DNA from: JAHEJA01 sp965656445
GTDB lineage: Bacteria > Pseudomonadota > Alphaproteobacteria > Rhodobacterales > Rhodobacteraceae
NCBI GenBank assembly: GCA_965656445.1
Contig: CBFHKO010000002.1
Coordinates: forward strand, 124,001-188,000
Reading direction: 5' to 3'
Length of the DNA: 64,000 bases
Shown: positions 1 to 9,427 of the stretch, piece by piece
Numbering within the stretch: the stretch's first letter is position 1
How the letters are laid out: each line of letters begins with the position of its first letter
Notes under the pieces: model-generated
Databases searched by the model: none
Told to the model about the DNA's origin: nothing
Seen by the model: the letters and a program-made list of their open reading frames with translations, nothing else
Program-made: the position numbers and the translations under genes

Positions 1-346
1 CAGGGTCATGAAAAAGCCAACTCGTAAAAAAATAGATAAAATATTGTCAAATTTGTATGCCGTTATTTGGCGAGGGATATTACATTGAGGCGAGTTTAAA
101 ACAACTCAGTGGCGAGTCAACAGATTCGCAGTGTCAACTGTTGAAACCTATGCCCTTGCTCATAAGCTTGAAACTTTGGTTCTGCATCCGAAAATAGGTT
201 TCCAGGGACCTTTCAAAACCGAAAATGATTGATGCTTGGAGGTCTACGAATGATGGCCAAAGTGAAACAGACGAATTTAGTAGCCCGTCCCAGATGATAG
301 GTGATTTGCGTTTGCTTCTCTCAAATGATGCGCCTACGCTGCGCTC
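1..346. other. left-edge stretch without a confident gene
   Basis: AT-leaning DNA before the GFA-fold gene. Six-base GGCGAG copies recur three times in the first 120 bases. No recognisable protein, RNA gene or terminator was seen. A long minus-strand frame covers 134-625 but lies antisense to the GFA gene and has no recognisable domain. A 41-codon frame at 225-350 is listed separately at low confidence. Confidence 0.5.
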
Positions 347-350
347 ATGA
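225..350 (+). CDS. possible small upstream ORF coupled to the GFA-fold gene
   Basis: A 41-codon frame starting ATG at 225, beginning MIDAWRSTND and ending in a TGA that overlaps the ATG of the next gene (ATGA). The overlap is the arrangement usually seen for translational coupling, and the GFA gene itself lacks a clear ribosome-binding site. Against it: this frame has no obvious Shine-Dalgarno sequence either, and I recognise no family. It may equally be chance. Confidence 0.2.
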   Translation: MIDAWRSTNDGQSETDEFSSPSQMIGDLRLLLSNDAPTLRS

Positions 351-805
351 CAGCAAACTACACGGGAAAATGCCTTTGCGGCAATGTTACTTACACAGCC
401 AATGGGGCGCCCGTCGTTGTGGCTCAATGCCATTGCGAAGAGTGTCGCCGACTGAGCGGAACCGGACATACCGTTGGAGCTATGTTCCGTGCCAAAGTGG
501 TTGAAGTCAGTGGAAAGCTGAGTGAATTCAGGTATACATCTGGCAAGGGCGCGACAGTTACCAAAGAGTTTTGCGCTGAGTGTGGTAGCCCAATATTTGG
601 GAAAAATACGCGGATGCCAGACCATCTAACGCTGTCTCTTGGTACTATGGATGATGCAACCGGGCTTGATATTGAGGTTGTCATATTTGAACGCGATAGA
701 CTTCATTGGGATCAGCTAGGGGAAGACGTTATTTCATTTGCCGCACAACCAGATTGGAAGCCCGAAAGCTATGCCGTGACAGGTAAAACTGATTTCGACA
801 TGTAG
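347..805 (+). CDS. GFA-domain (CENP-V/GFA fold) zinc protein
   Basis: A 152-residue protein of the GFA/CENP-V family, named after glutathione-dependent formaldehyde-activating enzyme. Most members are uncharacterised zinc-binding proteins, so a role in formaldehyde metabolism should not be assumed. The zinc ligands are visible in the usual order: CLCG near residues 9-12, CHCEEC near 28-33 and FCAECGSP near 75-82. Length is normal for a stand-alone member. The ATG at 347 has no strong Shine-Dalgarno sequence but overlaps the stop of a tiny upstream frame. The gene is isolated, with no operon partner downstream. Confidence 0.85.
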   Translation: MTANYTGKCLCGNVTYTANGAPVVVAQCHCEECRRLSGTGHTVGAMFRAKVVEVSGKLSEFRYTSGKGATVTKEFCAECGSPIFGKNTRMPDHLTLSLGTMDDATGLDIEVVIFERDRLHWDQLGEDVISFAAQPDWKPESYAVTGKTDFDM

Positions 806-1300
806 TTTTGTTGTCATCGATCCAACTGTAGCGAATGTCTGGAATGTTCTAATTGCCGCCCGTCGTTCCTAGTTTATGGAGCAATTTGTTAGATGTAAAA
901 CACGAGCTTTAGAAAAAGTTTCAGGGGACAATTTCTGATAGATTTGAGCCATGACCCTAAGCTAAAAGGCGTGATTATCCCAAGTGATATGCGGCAAAAC
1001 TGTGTCAAATTCGCCGCGCTTTTTAAGCTTTCCTTCTAAATTTTAGGTCAATGAATTTCACCGAAAAATTTGCTTGGCATCTCATGGAAAATACATCAAG
1101 TGAAATTAAGTAATTGTAATTATTTAATAAAATTGCATATCTGATAAAAATTCCGAAAATTTCCCCTAATTGGAAATTCGTCAAAATAATGCCCCTTTGG
1201 ATATTTTTTGAAAAAAATGGACTAGCGATACTGGCGGAAATTATGTATCCATACTCTCAATAATAAAAATTTTGGTCCAACGAGGCCATATTGAGGTAGA
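806..1300. other. AT-rich intergenic region upstream of the adhesin locus
   Basis: About 495 bases with no supportable gene. From about 1020 onward it is strikingly AT-rich compared with the surrounding genes. It must hold the promoter and any control sites of the adhesin/type I secretion locus, but I could not assign a -35/-10 pair with confidence. There is no clear terminator for the GFA gene. Confidence 0.5.
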
Positions 1301-3991
1301 GTGGTAAAGGTTATGCAAGCGATTGATTTCGTCGTACGAGGACGTGCGGGCACCGTACAGCGTTCAACTGTAACAGGTGAAGCAGGAAATTCAGAAATTT
1401 ATCTAGGATCCGATCAGCAAGTGTCGCTGAACCTGAGTCAACATCAGGTCGCGAATTATGCACGATCTGGCTCTGATCTTCAGATTGTCTTGGCGGATGG
1501 GCGCACCATCACGTTGGCTGATTACTTCGGCAGCGACGCCAACAGAGTATTCATCAGCTCAGACGGTATGATCACCGAGGTCACATTCATCGATGGTGGT
1601 GACGGTGTCTTGTTTGGCAATTATGCGTCGGGCGAAGAGTGGGGCAAATGGAGCCCATCTCAAGACTTGGTTTTCTACGAAGAAGCCAACCCGATTGGCA
1701 TCGCTCAGGCGCCAGTTGAAACATATGGCGAAGAGACGGTATCCATGCTTGGTGCTGGCATGCTGCTTGCGCCAGGATTGCTCGGGACAGGTGCGGCAAC
1801 AGTCGGTGCAGTTGTTGGTGGCGCGGCCCTTGTTGGCGCAGTTGCTGGCGGCGGCGGTGGCGGTGAAGGCAATGTTGTTGAGCCAACCAAAGTGCCCCCA
1901 ACGGTCGTTGACAAAGATGTTGAACTGGGTGGCGATGAGTTAACAACAGAAGAAGAAGTGGTCACGATCACCGGTACAGGTGAGCCTGGCGCCACTGTCG
2001 AAGTTGAAATTGACGGAAATACCGAAACAACGACAGTTGATCCCGATGGAAATTGGACCGTCGACTTCAAGGAAGAAACATTCCCTGAAGATGGCTCGCA
2101 TGGTGTGACTGTTACTGTCACCGACCCAGATGGTGAAAAGACTGAGCTCGTTGGTCCAGATGTCTTTATCGACACGACACCACCTGAAGTCACCGTGACT
2201 GAGGGTACAGAATCTGTGAATGATTTGTTCAACCAAACAAGCCACGGCAACGGCGTTTCTATCACAGGCACGGGCGAACCTGGGGCCACTGTTGATGTGA
2301 CAGTCGAAGGCGTTACGAAGACAACAACAGTTTCCCCAGACGGCAGCTGGAGTGTTGACTATACAACGACCGAAGTTGGCGGTGGCGAATACACAACGAC
2401 GGCCACAATCGTGACAACAGATGTGAATGGTAACTCTAGCCAGCCATATACCGAAACAGTTGTAATCGACACAGTCACCAACGCAGGTATCAACACTGGT
2501 TTGTCCAATGGCGATGATGTTGTGAATGGCTCCGAAGCATCAAGTGCAGGCGGCGTTGCCGTGACTGGAACAGCAGAGCCAGGCGCAAGTGTTGTCGTCT
2601 CTGTCGGTGGACAAGAGTACGCAACAACAGCGACATCTACAGGGACGTGGTCTGTTACAATTCCTGAGGGTGGCCTTGCAGGCGGGACATATGACCTTCC
2701 GATGACCGTAACCTCAACGGATGGAGCGGGTAACACGGCGACTGAGACAGGATCCCTTCATGTGGACACTGAGGGGGCGGTTGACGTTGTCACCGATAAT
2801 GTCGGTGTTGATGGAACGCTGAATGATTTCGAACGTGACGCAAATCAGTTCCAATTGACTGGTACGACTGAACCAGGGTCTTCTGTTATGGTCACTGTTG
2901 GTGGCATTACAGTTCCTGCAGTGGTGGCGCCAGATGGATCGTGGACCGCAAATATTCCGACAACAGCGCTCCCAAGTGTTGAGAACATGGAAATGGATAT
3001 CCCAGTCACAGCCGTGGCAACAGATGCTTATGGCAATGTCAGCCAATCTTCGGGTACGGTAAATGTCGATACCTTTGTGAACCAATTGTCTGGCGATGAT
3101 ATGGTGTCTGGTGCTGACAATGTTGCCAACGCGCAAGAATTGGAAAACGGTTTGGTTCTTGGTGGTCAGGTTGAGGCGGGGTCCTCTGTTGATGTCTTCT
3201 TCAACGGTCAATCTTACGCGGCAACTGTCGCAGCAGATGGCACATGGACGGTTACGGTACCAACTGCGGACTTCCCAAGTGACGAATTCACTGCGAACTA
3301 TACAGTTCAAGCCCGTGACGAAGCCGGAAACCTGCGCCAAGTGAACAACTCTGTCACAGTCGATATGGTTGCCCCCGAGGGTCCCACAATCTTTGAAGAG
3401 GGGACACGTATACTTCACAATCCAGGCGGTGAAGACGACACAATTCTAACCCGCTTATTTGTTCAAGACTCGGGTGATGAAGTAGACTTGGTCAGTATTG
3501 GCGCAGATGGAACCATTTACGAACCTGCCCATGAAAACCAAATTCTAGGTAGCAACGTTTCGGCGTCTGGCGAGCAAGAGGTGCAAATAAATATCTTAAA
3601 CACCGAGCGTATCCTCGATGGGTCAACCTTGGTCGTTAGCTCAGAAGATGCCGCAGGCAATACCTCTGGTACGCTCTTGGCCTGGGATCAATCTGCAAGC
3701 TTGAACATCGACTTTGATGCGGTCAATGCAGCAGATATGAACATTGAAACGATCGATTTACGCCTCGCGAAAGAAGCAGATATCACCCTGACAGAAGAAC
3801 AGGTTCTGGATCTTTCTGACAATCAAGATGGCGTAACGATCTTTGGTGGCTCAGACGATAGCGTCACAATCACTGGTGCAACCAAAGTCGAAACTATGAC
3901 CGACACGGAAGGCAACACATTTGATGTCTACAGCATGGGTGATGATGCGACCGTTTACATCGATGAACATATTGATAACGTGACCATTTAA
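1301..3991 (+). CDS. BapA/LapA-like Ig-repeat adhesin, probable type I secretion substrate
   Basis: An 896-residue surface protein. Residues 1-75 resemble the BapA/LapF-type prefix domain (MQAIDFVVRGRAG, then an ADGRTITLADYF strand). Residues about 148-190 form a Gly/Ala-rich hydrophobic stretch with two di-alanines ending in a glycine run. About 205-695 hold five Ig-like repeats of roughly 100 residues, each opening TGT.EPGA.V and closing before a VDT strand. The acidic, Cys-free C-terminus (DGVTIFGGSDDSVTI, VYIDEHIDNVTI) looks like a type I secretion signal. No calcium-binding RTX nonapeptides are evident. GTG at 1301 has GAGG upstream; ATG at 1313 is an alternative. The secretion genes follow directly, so export by that system is inferred. 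Confidence 0.8.
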   Translation: MVKVMQAIDFVVRGRAGTVQRSTVTGEAGNSEIYLGSDQQVSLNLSQHQVANYARSGSDLQIVLADGRTITLADYFGSDANRVFISSDGMITEVTFIDGGDGVLFGNYASGEEWGKWSPSQDLVFYEEANPIGIAQAPVETYGEETVSMLGAGMLLAPGLLGTGAATVGAVVGGAALVGAVAGGGGGGEGNVVEPTKVPPTVVDKDVELGGDELTTEEEVVTITGTGEPGATVEVEIDGNTETTTVDPDGNWTVDFKEETFPEDGSHGVTVTVTDPDGEKTELVGPDVFIDTTPPEVTVTEGTESVNDLFNQTSHGNGVSITGTGEPGATVDVTVEGVTKTTTVSPDGSWSVDYTTTEVGGGEYTTTATIVTTDVNGNSSQPYTETVVIDTVTNAGINTGLSNGDDVVNGSEASSAGGVAVTGTAEPGASVVVSVGGQEYATTATSTGTWSVTIPEGGLAGGTYDLPMTVTSTDGAGNTATETGSLHVDTEGAVDVVTDNVGVDGTLNDFERDANQFQLTGTTEPGSSVMVTVGGITVPAVVAPDGSWTANIPTTALPSVENMEMDIPVTAVATDAYGNVSQSSGTVNVDTFVNQLSGDDMVSGADNVANAQELENGLVLGGQVEAGSSVDVFFNGQSYAATVAADGTWTVTVPTADFPSDEFTANYTVQARDEAGNLRQVNNSVTVDMVAPEGPTIFEEGTRILHNPGGEDDTILTRLFVQDSGDEVDLVSIGADGTIYEPAHENQILGSNVSASGEQEVQINILNTERILDGSTLVVSSEDAAGNTSGTLLAWDQSASLNIDFDAVNAADMNIETIDLRLAKEADITLTEEQVLDLSDNQDGVTIFGGSDDSVTITGATKVETMTDTEGNTFDVYSMGDDATVYIDEHIDNVTI

Positions 3992-3999
3992 TAATTTTC

Positions 4000-4031
4000 G
4001 AAGGCGACCGTACAGGCAGTTGGTCGCCTTC
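4000..4031 (+). terminator. intercistronic hairpin after the adhesin gene
   Basis: Perfect 10-bp inverted repeat GAAGGCGACC / GGTCGCCTTC with a 12-nt loop, just after the adhesin stop and 40 nt before the TolC gene. It lacks a T-tract, so it is more likely a partial terminator or 3' stability element that sets adhesin mRNA above exporter mRNA than a full stop. Confidence 0.65.
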
Positions 4032-4071
4032 CAATAATACCTGACAAAAAACCGGCAAACGGAAGCAGGAC

Positions 4072-5388
4072 ATGAGGCAGAGAAGGTTATTAGGGGCGCT
4101 TTTAGTGTGCGCGCCCATGGTGTCCGGGTGTATGGACACGGGAAATTCGGACGGCTCGTTTTTGAACCGTTTCGCATCCAAAGAGGATGTTAAAACCGAA
4201 CAACCGCAGGCTCGCACGTCAGATGTCCAAGGCGAACCGTCTCAGGTCATCGCGACGCTTCAGACACGTCAATCGGTTTTGCCGTCTGGCTCTTATTCAA
4301 CAATTGCAACGAATGTTTTAGCTGCCAATGCACGTGTAGCCGAAGCGGAACTCCGCGCGGCACGTCTTAGAGCAGAGGCGCAGTCCAAGAACTGGCTTCC
4401 CTCAATTGGACCATCCATTAGCCTCTCATCCTTGGGAGATCTTGTTGCGAACTTGATCTTAGAACAGGTTATTTTTGACAATGGCCGCAAGAAAGCAGAA
4501 CGCGATTTTGCTAAGGCTGACGTCGAAGTGGCAGCCGTGGCTTTGTCTGTGGACACGAATGAGCGCGTAAATGACGCCTTGTCTCTCTATTTAACGGCTG
4601 AGGAAGAGCGCCAAATAGCGCGGCATTCTGATCAAGCCTTAGAGGATATGAAACAATTCAAATGGATCATGAACGAGCGCGTCAAAGGTGGCGTGTCGGA
4701 TATGTCCGATTTGAACATTCTCAATCAAAAGTTGTCAGAAATTCAATCTGACCTGCATCGTGGCCATGAAAAATCTTCGGCGGCTATGGCGGAATTGAAC
4801 GCGATGTCTGTTTTGCCTCTTAGTGATTTGAGTGGAATTGGACATGTGGATGTCTCGGTCACGTCGGCTGAGCCCCTCACAGTGCTCAAGGCATTGGCCG
4901 AACAAGATCGCGATATTGCGCAGGCCACAATAGAGCGGGCTAGCAATTTGCCTGGGTTGGTTGCCACGGCAAGCGGTGGTACATCTGGATCAACGGCGGG
5001 TCTCTCTGTGACATCCGATAGCCTGTTCAACTTGGGAACAGGTGCGACGCTTAAGGCAATCGAAGCCGCGAAAGAAGCTTCTTCGCGCAAAGTGTCCCAA
5101 GCCCAAGAAGAAGCCAATCGCAAACTTAAATCATTGGAACAGCAATTGATTGCAGCGCGGCGAGCCTCTGAAGAATCCAAACAATTGACGCATCAAGCCA
5201 AAAAGAATCTTGATCTCTTTCAGGCACAATATGAGGCGGGGCAACGTCAGGTGATGGACGTCGTAGGTGTCTATGAAACATTCTCGCGCCAACAACGCTC
5301 GCGCATTGAACACACCTACACTGCGGCACGCCTAGAATTGGCGATTGCACGTGAACTTGGCCTATTAGCAGATGGAGATGAGATTTGA
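4072..5388 (+). CDS. TolC-family outer-membrane lipoprotein, LapE-like
   Basis: A 438-residue outer-membrane efflux protein forming the exit duct of a type I secretion system. The N-terminus is a lipoprotein signal with lipobox VSGC (Cys20). The rest is long Ala/Glu/Gln-rich helices in two related halves, as in TolC, with little hydrophobicity. It sits between the adhesin and the exporter/adaptor pair. Its TGA overlaps the TTG start of the ABC gene (TTGA), arguing for coupled translation. Start ATG 4072 gives a complete signal peptide. The assignment to the LapE/AggA branch rests on context. Confidence 0.85.
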   Translation: MRQRRLLGALLVCAPMVSGCMDTGNSDGSFLNRFASKEDVKTEQPQARTSDVQGEPSQVIATLQTRQSVLPSGSYSTIATNVLAANARVAEAELRAARLRAEAQSKNWLPSIGPSISLSSLGDLVANLILEQVIFDNGRKKAERDFAKADVEVAAVALSVDTNERVNDALSLYLTAEEERQIARHSDQALEDMKQFKWIMNERVKGGVSDMSDLNILNQKLSEIQSDLHRGHEKSSAAMAELNAMSVLPLSDLSGIGHVDVSVTSAEPLTVLKALAEQDRDIAQATIERASNLPGLVATASGGTSGSTAGLSVTSDSLFNLGTGATLKAIEAAKEASSRKVSQAQEEANRKLKSLEQQLIAARRASEESKQLTHQAKKNLDLFQAQYEAGQRQVMDVVGVYETFSRQQRSRIEHTYTAARLELAIARELGLLADGDEI

Positions 5389-7595
5389 GTAACCCTATTC
5401 CTCTGCAGATTAATGGCGTTAAGGCATCAGAGATCGGTTCAATCACCCCGAAAACGATTGAAGTGCCCCAGCCAATTGTCGATGACAAATTGAAAAACCG
5501 TGCCGAGTTATTGCGCGTTTATGCGGGGCTTTTGGGTGGGAATGCCTCGCTTAACGATTTGATTGAAACGATGCGGCTTGTTCAGGGTGAAGCGGACAGC
5601 GTCGACATCACGCATATGTCCCAAGCCCTTGATCAAGCGGGCTTGACCGCGCGAGTCAGTCATGTGGCTCAAATCACATACGACTTGTGGCCCGCGATTG
5701 TTCAGATGACAAGCGGCCAATATATATTGGTTATTGCACAAGAGGACAACGAGCTTAGCCTCTTTGACACAAGTTGCCCAGACAATCGCGCCTATGTGAC
5801 ATTACAAGAATTTGAGCCCTATTTTACTGGCAGCGTTCTCAAGGCCGAAGCCTCCCTAAACAGGGTTGCCGAACGCCATGGTCCCAAAGATCGCCAAGCG
5901 CATTGGTTTTGGGGAGCCTTTCGTCCCTATTACCGTCAGTTTAGTGAAATCATTCTCGGCTCCTTTGTCGGAAACCTCTTGGCCGTGGCTGTCGCGCTGT
6001 TTTCTCTTCAGGTCTATGATCGTGTGATCCCACATCAATCCGAAGCCACGCTTTGGGTTTTGGCAACGGGGGCCTTTGTGGCGCTTTTGCTTGAGGCTTC
6101 TTTAAAACTCGCCCGTGCGCGTCTTGTGGATGGTGCTGGGCGTCAGATTGAAATTGGTGTGCAAAAGATGTTGTTAGATCGTTTGCTTGGCATGCGCTCT
6201 GACCTTAAAGGGCGCTCGCCAAGCAAGCTGTTTTCAGCGATGCGTGAATTTGGCTCCGTCCGCGAATTCTTTACCGCGACTTCTGTGGGAACATTGGCCG
6301 ATATTCCCTTTGTCTTTATCTTTTTGCTCCTTGTGGCCTCTATCGCGGGGAACGTTGTCTTTGTCTTGATCTTGGGCGGCATTTTGATGGTGCTCCCTGG
6401 GTTCTTTATGCAAAAAAAAATGATGCGCCTGACCGAAGAAATGCAGGGCGCAAGCGCAAAGACCAACCGTTTGTTGCAAGAAGTCTTGGCAGAAATCGAC
6501 ACTGTAAAAACACAGCGCGCAGAAGACCGATATCGTCGCATGTGGACAGAGTTGACAACATTGGGGTCGATGAAATCCTCAGATCAGCGCAAGCTATCCT
6601 CAATCATGACGTTCTGGTCCCAAGGGGTGCAACAGGCCACTTATATTTCGGCTGTGATTGCCTGTACCTACCTAGTTTTTGCAGGAAACCTTAGCGTTGG
6701 CTCAATTATCGCCGTTGGCATCTTAACAGGTCGGACTTTGTCGCCACTAACACAATTGACGGGCACCATGTCACGATGGGGCAACGTGAAATCGGCGCTC
6801 GATGGCTTGGACAACCTAGTCACCGCACCACAAGACAACGAAGCGGATCGCACATATTTGCGTCGCAATACGGTTCAAGGGTCGTTTGAGCTTCGTGAAG
6901 TTCAGTTCCGATATGATGACGACAGTGCGCCCATTGTTGATATTCCTGCGGCTATTTTGCAACCTGGTCAAAAGATTGCGGTGCTTGGATCAAACGGTGC
7001 TGGTAAATCCACCTTGCTCAAAATGCTGGCGGGGCTCTATGCGCCCACGCGCGGAACGATTTTGCTTGATGGCACAGATATGGGTCAGATTGCGGCAAAA
7101 GACCTTCGCCGTCTCATTGGATATTTGGGCCAAGATGTGCGGCTGTTTAGCGGCACATTGCGCGATAACCTTAACCTAAACCTCTTGGAAACAGATGATG
7201 ATCGTTTGTTTGAGGCCTTGGATTTTGCAGGGCTTGGGCAATTCGTCAAAGGTCATCCCAAAGGTTTAGATCTCGAAATTCAAGACGGTGGTCTGGGCTT
7301 GTCTATCGGACAACGTCAATCTATCGGATGGGCGCGGCTTTGGCTGCAAGACCCAGCCGTATGTTTGCTTGACGAACCGACCGCCGCCTTGGATCAGACG
7401 TTAGAGGCAACTCTGATCAGCCGTTTGGAAACTTGGCTTGCGGATCGCACAGCGATTATTGCGACCCATCGTGTTCCGATTTTGGCGCTAACCAACCGGA
7501 CCTTTATTATGCAAAACGGACGTATGGCCATGGATGGTCCACGTGATGCCGTTCTTGCACATCTTCGTTCCCCTAAAGGAGGCGCTGTAGGATGA
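5385..7595 (+). CDS. type I secretion ABC exporter, LapB-like
   Basis: A 736-residue permease/ATPase. Residues about 40-160 form a C39-peptidase-like domain lacking the catalytic Cys, as in exporters of large adhesins that do not process their cargo. About 190-450 is the membrane domain. The ATPase follows with Walker A GSNGAGKST (about 535), signature LSIGQRQ (about 638), Walker B VCLLDEPTAALD (about 660) and switch ATHR. Translation appears to start at a TTG overlapping the tolC stop; no better ATG is close by. The next gene overlaps by ATGA. The substrate is inferred to be the upstream adhesin. Confidence 0.88.
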   Translation: MSNPIPLQINGVKASEIGSITPKTIEVPQPIVDDKLKNRAELLRVYAGLLGGNASLNDLIETMRLVQGEADSVDITHMSQALDQAGLTARVSHVAQITYDLWPAIVQMTSGQYILVIAQEDNELSLFDTSCPDNRAYVTLQEFEPYFTGSVLKAEASLNRVAERHGPKDRQAHWFWGAFRPYYRQFSEIILGSFVGNLLAVAVALFSLQVYDRVIPHQSEATLWVLATGAFVALLLEASLKLARARLVDGAGRQIEIGVQKMLLDRLLGMRSDLKGRSPSKLFSAMREFGSVREFFTATSVGTLADIPFVFIFLLLVASIAGNVVFVLILGGILMVLPGFFMQKKMMRLTEEMQGASAKTNRLLQEVLAEIDTVKTQRAEDRYRRMWTELTTLGSMKSSDQRKLSSIMTFWSQGVQQATYISAVIACTYLVFAGNLSVGSIIAVGILTGRTLSPLTQLTGTMSRWGNVKSALDGLDNLVTAPQDNEADRTYLRRNTVQGSFELREVQFRYDDDSAPIVDIPAAILQPGQKIAVLGSNGAGKSTLLKMLAGLYAPTRGTILLDGTDMGQIAAKDLRRLIGYLGQDVRLFSGTLRDNLNLNLLETDDDRLFEALDFAGLGQFVKGHPKGLDLEIQDGGLGLSIGQRQSIGWARLWLQDPAVCLLDEPTAALDQTLEATLISRLETWLADRTAIIATHRVPILALTNRTFIMQNGRMAMDGPRDAVLAHLRSPKGGAVG

Positions 7596-8779
7596 CTATG
7601 GTTTCACCCGCATTATCCGAACAACTCAGAGGTCAAATGCGTGGGCCAAGCGTCACGATTTGGCTCCGTGCTCTGACCGTTTGGGCCTTTATTCTTTGGG
7701 CGTCATTTGCTTGGGTGGATGAATTGGTCCGTGCCGACGGTGAAATCATTTCTTCCTCGCGTCCTCAGATCATACAAAACCTTGAAGGTGGTATTTTGGC
7801 CGATCTTGAAGTGGCCGAAGGGGATGTAGTCAACAAGGGCGATGTGCTTGCTCGGTTGCAATCCACAATTTTCCAATCCTCGGTGGATGAGTTATTAGGG
7901 CAAATTGCTGGGCTTGAAATTCGCCGCCTCCGACTAGAAGCGGAAATGGCAGGGGAATTTGAATTCTTTGTGCCTTCCGAATTTGCCGAACGCAGCCCTG
8001 ATATCGTTGCATCAGAAATGGCTCTGTTGAGAGCACGTCAGTTGGATTACGTCAGCCGCCGGGATGGGGCGCAGAAAGTCTTGGATCAATCCACACAGGA
8101 AACAGACCTTCTTGAAAATATGCTCAAGAAGAAAGTCGTCGCCTTGATCGAAGTCACACGTGCGCGCAAAACCTTGGCTGATGCGCAAATCAAGCTTGAT
8201 GAAATTGTGACCAGCACTCAATTGGATCGCGCCAATGAGTATTCGGATGTTCTAAAAGAATTGGCTGTGCTGAAACAGAACCTCAAAGCATCACAGGATC
8301 AATTAAATCGGACCGTTTTGCTTAGCCCAATGCGGGGGGTGGTGAATAACCTCTCTGTGACGACAATCGGGGGTGTTGTTCGCCCAGGTGAGGAAATTTT
8401 GCAAATCATTCCCTTGGATGAAGAGCTGTTCATTGAGGCCCGCGTCAAACCAGAAGACATCGCTAATATTCGCTCAGGTCAGCCAGCAACGATCAAGCTA
8501 AGCGCCTATGATTACACGATTTACGGCACCCTAAAAGGTCGCGTTGATGTGATTTCGGCCGATACGTTCAAAGATGACAGGTCCCGCCAAGCGGATGGGG
8601 ATCCTCATTACAAGGTCCGAATTCGTGTGGACAAAAAGGGCATGACAGATCGTCAAGCGCGCATCGAAATCCGCCCAGGTATGCAAGCGCAAGCCGAGTT
8701 GCATACAGGCGAAAAGACAATTCTGCAGTATCTTCTAAAGCCGCTCTATAAATCGCGCGAGGCGTTCCACGAACGCTAG
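7592..8779 (+). CDS. HlyD-family periplasmic adaptor, LapC-like
   Basis: A 395-residue membrane-fusion protein linking the inner-membrane ABC exporter to TolC. One membrane helix lies near residues 24-42. It is followed by a lipoyl half-motif (QIIQNLEGGILADLEV), a long coiled-coil hairpin (about 95-240) and the second lipoyl/beta-barrel half (LSPMRGVVNNLSV onward). Length is usual for AprE/LapC-type adaptors. The ATG overlaps the exporter's TGA. This is the last gene of the secretion operon, and a strong hairpin follows. No LapD/LapG-type control genes are visible in the window. Confidence 0.88.
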   Translation: MTMVSPALSEQLRGQMRGPSVTIWLRALTVWAFILWASFAWVDELVRADGEIISSSRPQIIQNLEGGILADLEVAEGDVVNKGDVLARLQSTIFQSSVDELLGQIAGLEIRRLRLEAEMAGEFEFFVPSEFAERSPDIVASEMALLRARQLDYVSRRDGAQKVLDQSTQETDLLENMLKKKVVALIEVTRARKTLADAQIKLDEIVTSTQLDRANEYSDVLKELAVLKQNLKASQDQLNRTVLLSPMRGVVNNLSVTTIGGVVRPGEEILQIIPLDEELFIEARVKPEDIANIRSGQPATIKLSAYDYTIYGTLKGRVDVISADTFKDDRSRQADGDPHYKVRIRVDKKGMTDRQARIEIRPGMQAQAELHTGEKTILQYLLKPLYKSREAFHER

Positions 8780-8799
8780 AACACAGTTAAACCCGAGGC

Positions 8800-8836
8800 A
8801 AAAGGTCTGGCATCCTCTCCTTGTGCTGGACCTTTT
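8800..8836. terminator. bidirectional terminator between lapC-like gene and thioesterase gene
   Basis: Inverted repeat AAAAGGTC / GACCTTTT with a 21-nt interior that can pair further. It has a T-rich tail on the plus strand and is A-rich on the other side, so it can serve both converging genes. Confidence 0.65.
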
Positions 8837-8856
8837 GTGTGTTTTACGGGTCTATT

Positions 8857-9297
8857 TTATGTCTGAGCGTAGATGGCTTGCATGCTTTGGCGCATGTCCT
8901 CGTTCAGTGGATGGGGGCGTCCGGTTTCAACATCGACTTGAACCTGTGCAAAGAACCCTTTTGCAAAGGCCTCTTGGTCCTGATTGCGAAATAGGGCCAC
9001 CTCGGTTGTCCATGAGGACGTTCCAATCTTGGAAATAGCCAGACCTGCGTGAATGATATCAGGGAACTTGGCTTCGGCAAAATACTGACACCCACTTTCC
9101 ACCACCATCAACATCTTTGAGGTGCCGAGCACATCGAACCCCTTTTGAGACATTTGCCATTGTGTGACGGCTGTGTCGATCAGGGCGTAATGAACAACAT
9201 TGTTCATATGACCATATTGATCATTGTCTTGCCACCGTGTTGAGAGGGTTTGATAGGCCAGATAATCATCACGATGGGGTCGAGGAATGCGCGGCAT
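8857..9297 (-). CDS. acyl-CoA thioesterase, 4HBT hotdog fold
   Basis: A 146-residue single-domain hotdog protein of the 4-hydroxybenzoyl-CoA thioesterase superfamily, expected to hydrolyse an acyl-CoA in the cytoplasm. The family motif is near residues 20-40 (RWQDNDQYGHMNN), with the usual Asp and GHxNN loop. AAAGGA precedes the ATG. It is divergent from a short-chain dehydrogenase of the HSD17B10 type, suggesting a small acyl-CoA module. The substrate is not predictable from sequence. Confidence 0.85.
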   Translation of the reverse strand: MPRIPRPHRDDYLAYQTLSTRWQDNDQYGHMNNVVHYALIDTAVTQWQMSQKGFDVLGTSKMLMVVESGCQYFAEAKFPDIIHAGLAISKIGTSSWTTEVALFRNQDQEAFAKGFFAQVQVDVETGRPHPLNEDMRQSMQAIYAQT

Positions 9298-9427
9298 TGA
9301 GATGTCCTTTCTCCCAGATCAAAGCGCATTGCGCGGGTTATTTCAAGTCGAACGCTGGGTTATTTGTACTACCGATTGACCTCTGTGTTACAAGCTGTAA
9401 TCCTTTGATCAACTTAGGGAGATCAAA

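Noticed and set aside
134..625. 163-codon minus-strand frame overlapping the GFA gene
   Set aside because: No recognisable domain, antisense to a well-supported zinc protein, and no ribosome-binding site.
1..958. AGGGTCATG at 2-10 and its inverse at 950-958 bracketing the GFA gene, as possible element ends
   Set aside because: Only nine bases, no transposase or integrase, and no target duplication; chance is sufficient.
1587..3418. Long antisense and alternate-frame ORFs across the Ig-repeat adhesin
   Set aside because: They are low-complexity shadows (Ser/Thr/Pro or Arg/His-rich) of the repeated Val/Thr codons in the adhesin.
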